In this document: positions 63,029-64,000 of the stretch, piece after piece
How the letters are laid out: each line of letters begins with the position of its first letter
Numbering within the stretch: position 1 is the first letter of the stretch
Source: an uncultured Clostridia bacterium
GTDB taxonomy: Bacteria; Bacillota; Clostridia; TANB77; CAG-508
Direction: 5' to 3'
DNA length: 64,000 bases
NCBI GenBank assembly: GCA_934149275.1
Contig: CAKPEG010000001.1
Location: forward strand, 1-64,000
The notes under the pieces: generated by a model
The model's input: only the letters and a program-made list of their open reading frames with translations
The model's database searches: none
Told to the model about the DNA's origin: nothing
Translations under genes and position numbers: made by a program

Positions 63029-64000
63029 CTATACTTTTGAATTAAACACAAAGAAATTCAAAAAATCATCACTATGTTCTAAATTATTTATTATATAATT
63101 TCTAACCTTAGTAGGATTTTGCCAATTTAAGCCACTTTTTTTCAACAAATATATCGCATTTTTTTCGTTATTAATCCTATCTATAATTCCATCTTCACCA
63201 TTACCACCAAGATTTCCTTTTAAAAACATATCATAATCTTTATTGTATTGATTTATAGGAATATAATATATTGCAGCTGAAGCATCTAATATATATACTT
63301 TTTTACCATTACTTTGTTCCTGCAAAATGTATTCATCAACTTCTTTAATATATTCTTTTAAATCATTGTCTTCAGGTATATTTTTAAAATGTTGTAATTC
63401 TGTTTCTTTTTCTACTAACACATATTTATATTCTATTTCTAATAATGAATTCCATAATAAAACTAATAGAAAAAAAATTGATGCAAAATTAATTATTATA
63501 TAAGTCATTTTCTTTAGTCTAGCGCTGCTTTCTGGTTCAAAATTTTCCATAACACATTCATAAATCATATATGAAATTGCAATAAATGAAATCATTGAAC
63601 CAATTAAAAAATGAATCTCATCCGAAATTGGAAAAGCAACTATAAAAGTAGAAATTGCATATGCAAATAATACATACAGTTCTCTTTTAGTATTCTTTTT
63701 AAATAAAAATACAAACATCATAACCAAAGCTACTGGAACAATCGTAGCTAAATATGATATTTTTCCACTTTCCAATAAGCTACTATAAGATATCTTATTG
63801 GAAAAAGTTCTTATACCTAATATGGCATAATTAATAAAGTCTAAAACCGCACCATTTGCAGCTAAATACACTACAAAGCAAATTACTGGTATAATAACAC
63901 CAAATACTCTTGTAAAAGCTATTTTAAGAAATTCTTTAATCTCTTCTTTTTTTCTAATTTCAAATATTTTATATCCTACACATGCCATAGCTACTGCAAT
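63029..64000 (-). CDS. Polytopic membrane protein, N-terminus cut by window edge
   Basis: The frame is open to the right edge (upstream codons read IAVA before MACVGY), so the true start is outside. Visible: about seven membrane helices, then a 120-residue extracytoplasmic C-terminal domain (YILDASAAIYYIPINQYN, LGGNGEDGI). The layout resembles polyprenyl-sugar glycosyltransferases or polymerases of surface glycans, but no motif is seen. Confidence 0.7.
   Translation of the reverse strand: MAVAMACVGYKIFEIRKKEEIKEFLKIAFTRVFGVIIPVICFVVYLAANGAVLDFINYAILGIRTFSNKISYSSLLESGKISYLATIVPVALVMMFVFLFKKNTKRELYVLFAYAISTFIVAFPISDEIHFLIGSMISFIAISYMIYECVMENFEPESSARLKKMTYIIINFASIFFLLVLLWNSLLEIEYKYVLVEKETELQHFKNIPEDNDLKEYIKEVDEYILQEQSNGKKVYILDASAAIYYIPINQYNKDYDMFLKGNLGGNGEDGIIDRINNEKNAIYLLKKSGLNWQNPTKVRNYIINNLEHSDDFLNFFVFNSKV

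Overview
The window looks like a piece of the chromosome of a very AT-rich Gram-positive bacterium, most likely an uncultured gut-type member of the Clostridia. Supporting signs are strong AGGAGG-type ribosome sites before nearly every gene, a class A RNase P RNA, a BY-kinase/PHP-phosphatase polysaccharide module, an ER-type (SipW) signal peptidase with TasA/camelysin-like substrates, a protein with an LPxxG sorting signal, QueH, EndoQ and a possible pair of Spo0A-like boxes. There is no 16S gene or other direct taxonomic marker, so this is inference. Almost all genes lie on the minus strand; the plus-strand exceptions are an adenosine deaminase-like gene and two hypotheticals.

Layout, left to right. 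1-4.1 kb: an edge-truncated unknown protein, a 44-residue protein and the Mg2+ P-type ATPase MgtA. 4.3-5.9 kb: a higher-GC pair (small membrane protein and M20 peptidase) that looks acquired. 6-8.8 kb: a long adenosine deaminase-like protein with a Rossmann-like C-terminal domain. 9.2-17 kb: a collinear run starting at galE and passing through VanZ-like, Wzz/CapA, CpsD kinase, CpsB/YwqE phosphatase, a degenerate Nudix protein and an ABC exporter to dgt. 17.1-19.7 kb: a metal-responsive operon (CadC-like repressor, small HMA metallochaperone, CPC P-type ATPase) with a clear promoter/operator. 20-23.5 kb: a TasA/SipW-like operon whose signal peptidase carries a polytopic N-terminal half. 23.7-28.6 kb: a helical unknown, cytoplasmic alpha-amylase, a DUF4116 repeat protein, a pseudopilin-like protein and rnpB. 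28.8-36 kb: ligA, pgsA, a DUF5665-like protein, a UPF0182 protein and ftsY. 36.4-38.1 kb: three unrecognised higher-GC genes just downstream of a tRNA-Thr. 38.4-40.4 kb: EndoQ-like nuclease with two unknown partners. 40.4-52.5 kb: a 30-bp tandem repeat, a sorted Asn-rich peptide, dtd, a zinc-ribbon protein, gpsA, plsY, der, rpmF, plsC, cmk, a P-loop/Asp23 fusion, a DUF3298-like lipid-side protein, a PstS-like protein and tyrS. 52.8-64 kb: lytic transglycosylase, polA, a membrane glycosyltransferase, a lipase, then a run of Nudix, GNAT, VOC, deoxyribosyltransferase-like and QueH-GNAT genes.

Functionally the window mixes core replication, repair and translation (polA, ligA, dgt, EndoQ, tyrS, dtd, rpmF, der, ftsY, cmk), phospholipid synthesis (gpsA, plsY, plsC, pgsA) and surface building (EPS regulators, galE, TasA-like fibre proteins, glycosyltransferases).

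The most unusual non-coding content is a set of dispersed intergenic elements of 120-200 bp. Two families differ in their interior but share the same plan: perfect or compensated AT-rich terminal inverted repeats whose sequence differs from copy to copy, a CGCGCAG-like box inside the left arm and an AGCAAGG box inside the right arm. Some copies are flanked by a 25-bp REP-like palindrome. A further 95-bp two-copy hairpin family is unrelated. I regard the shared-plan elements, the ADA/Rossmann protein and the SipW operon as the best candidates for something undescribed.
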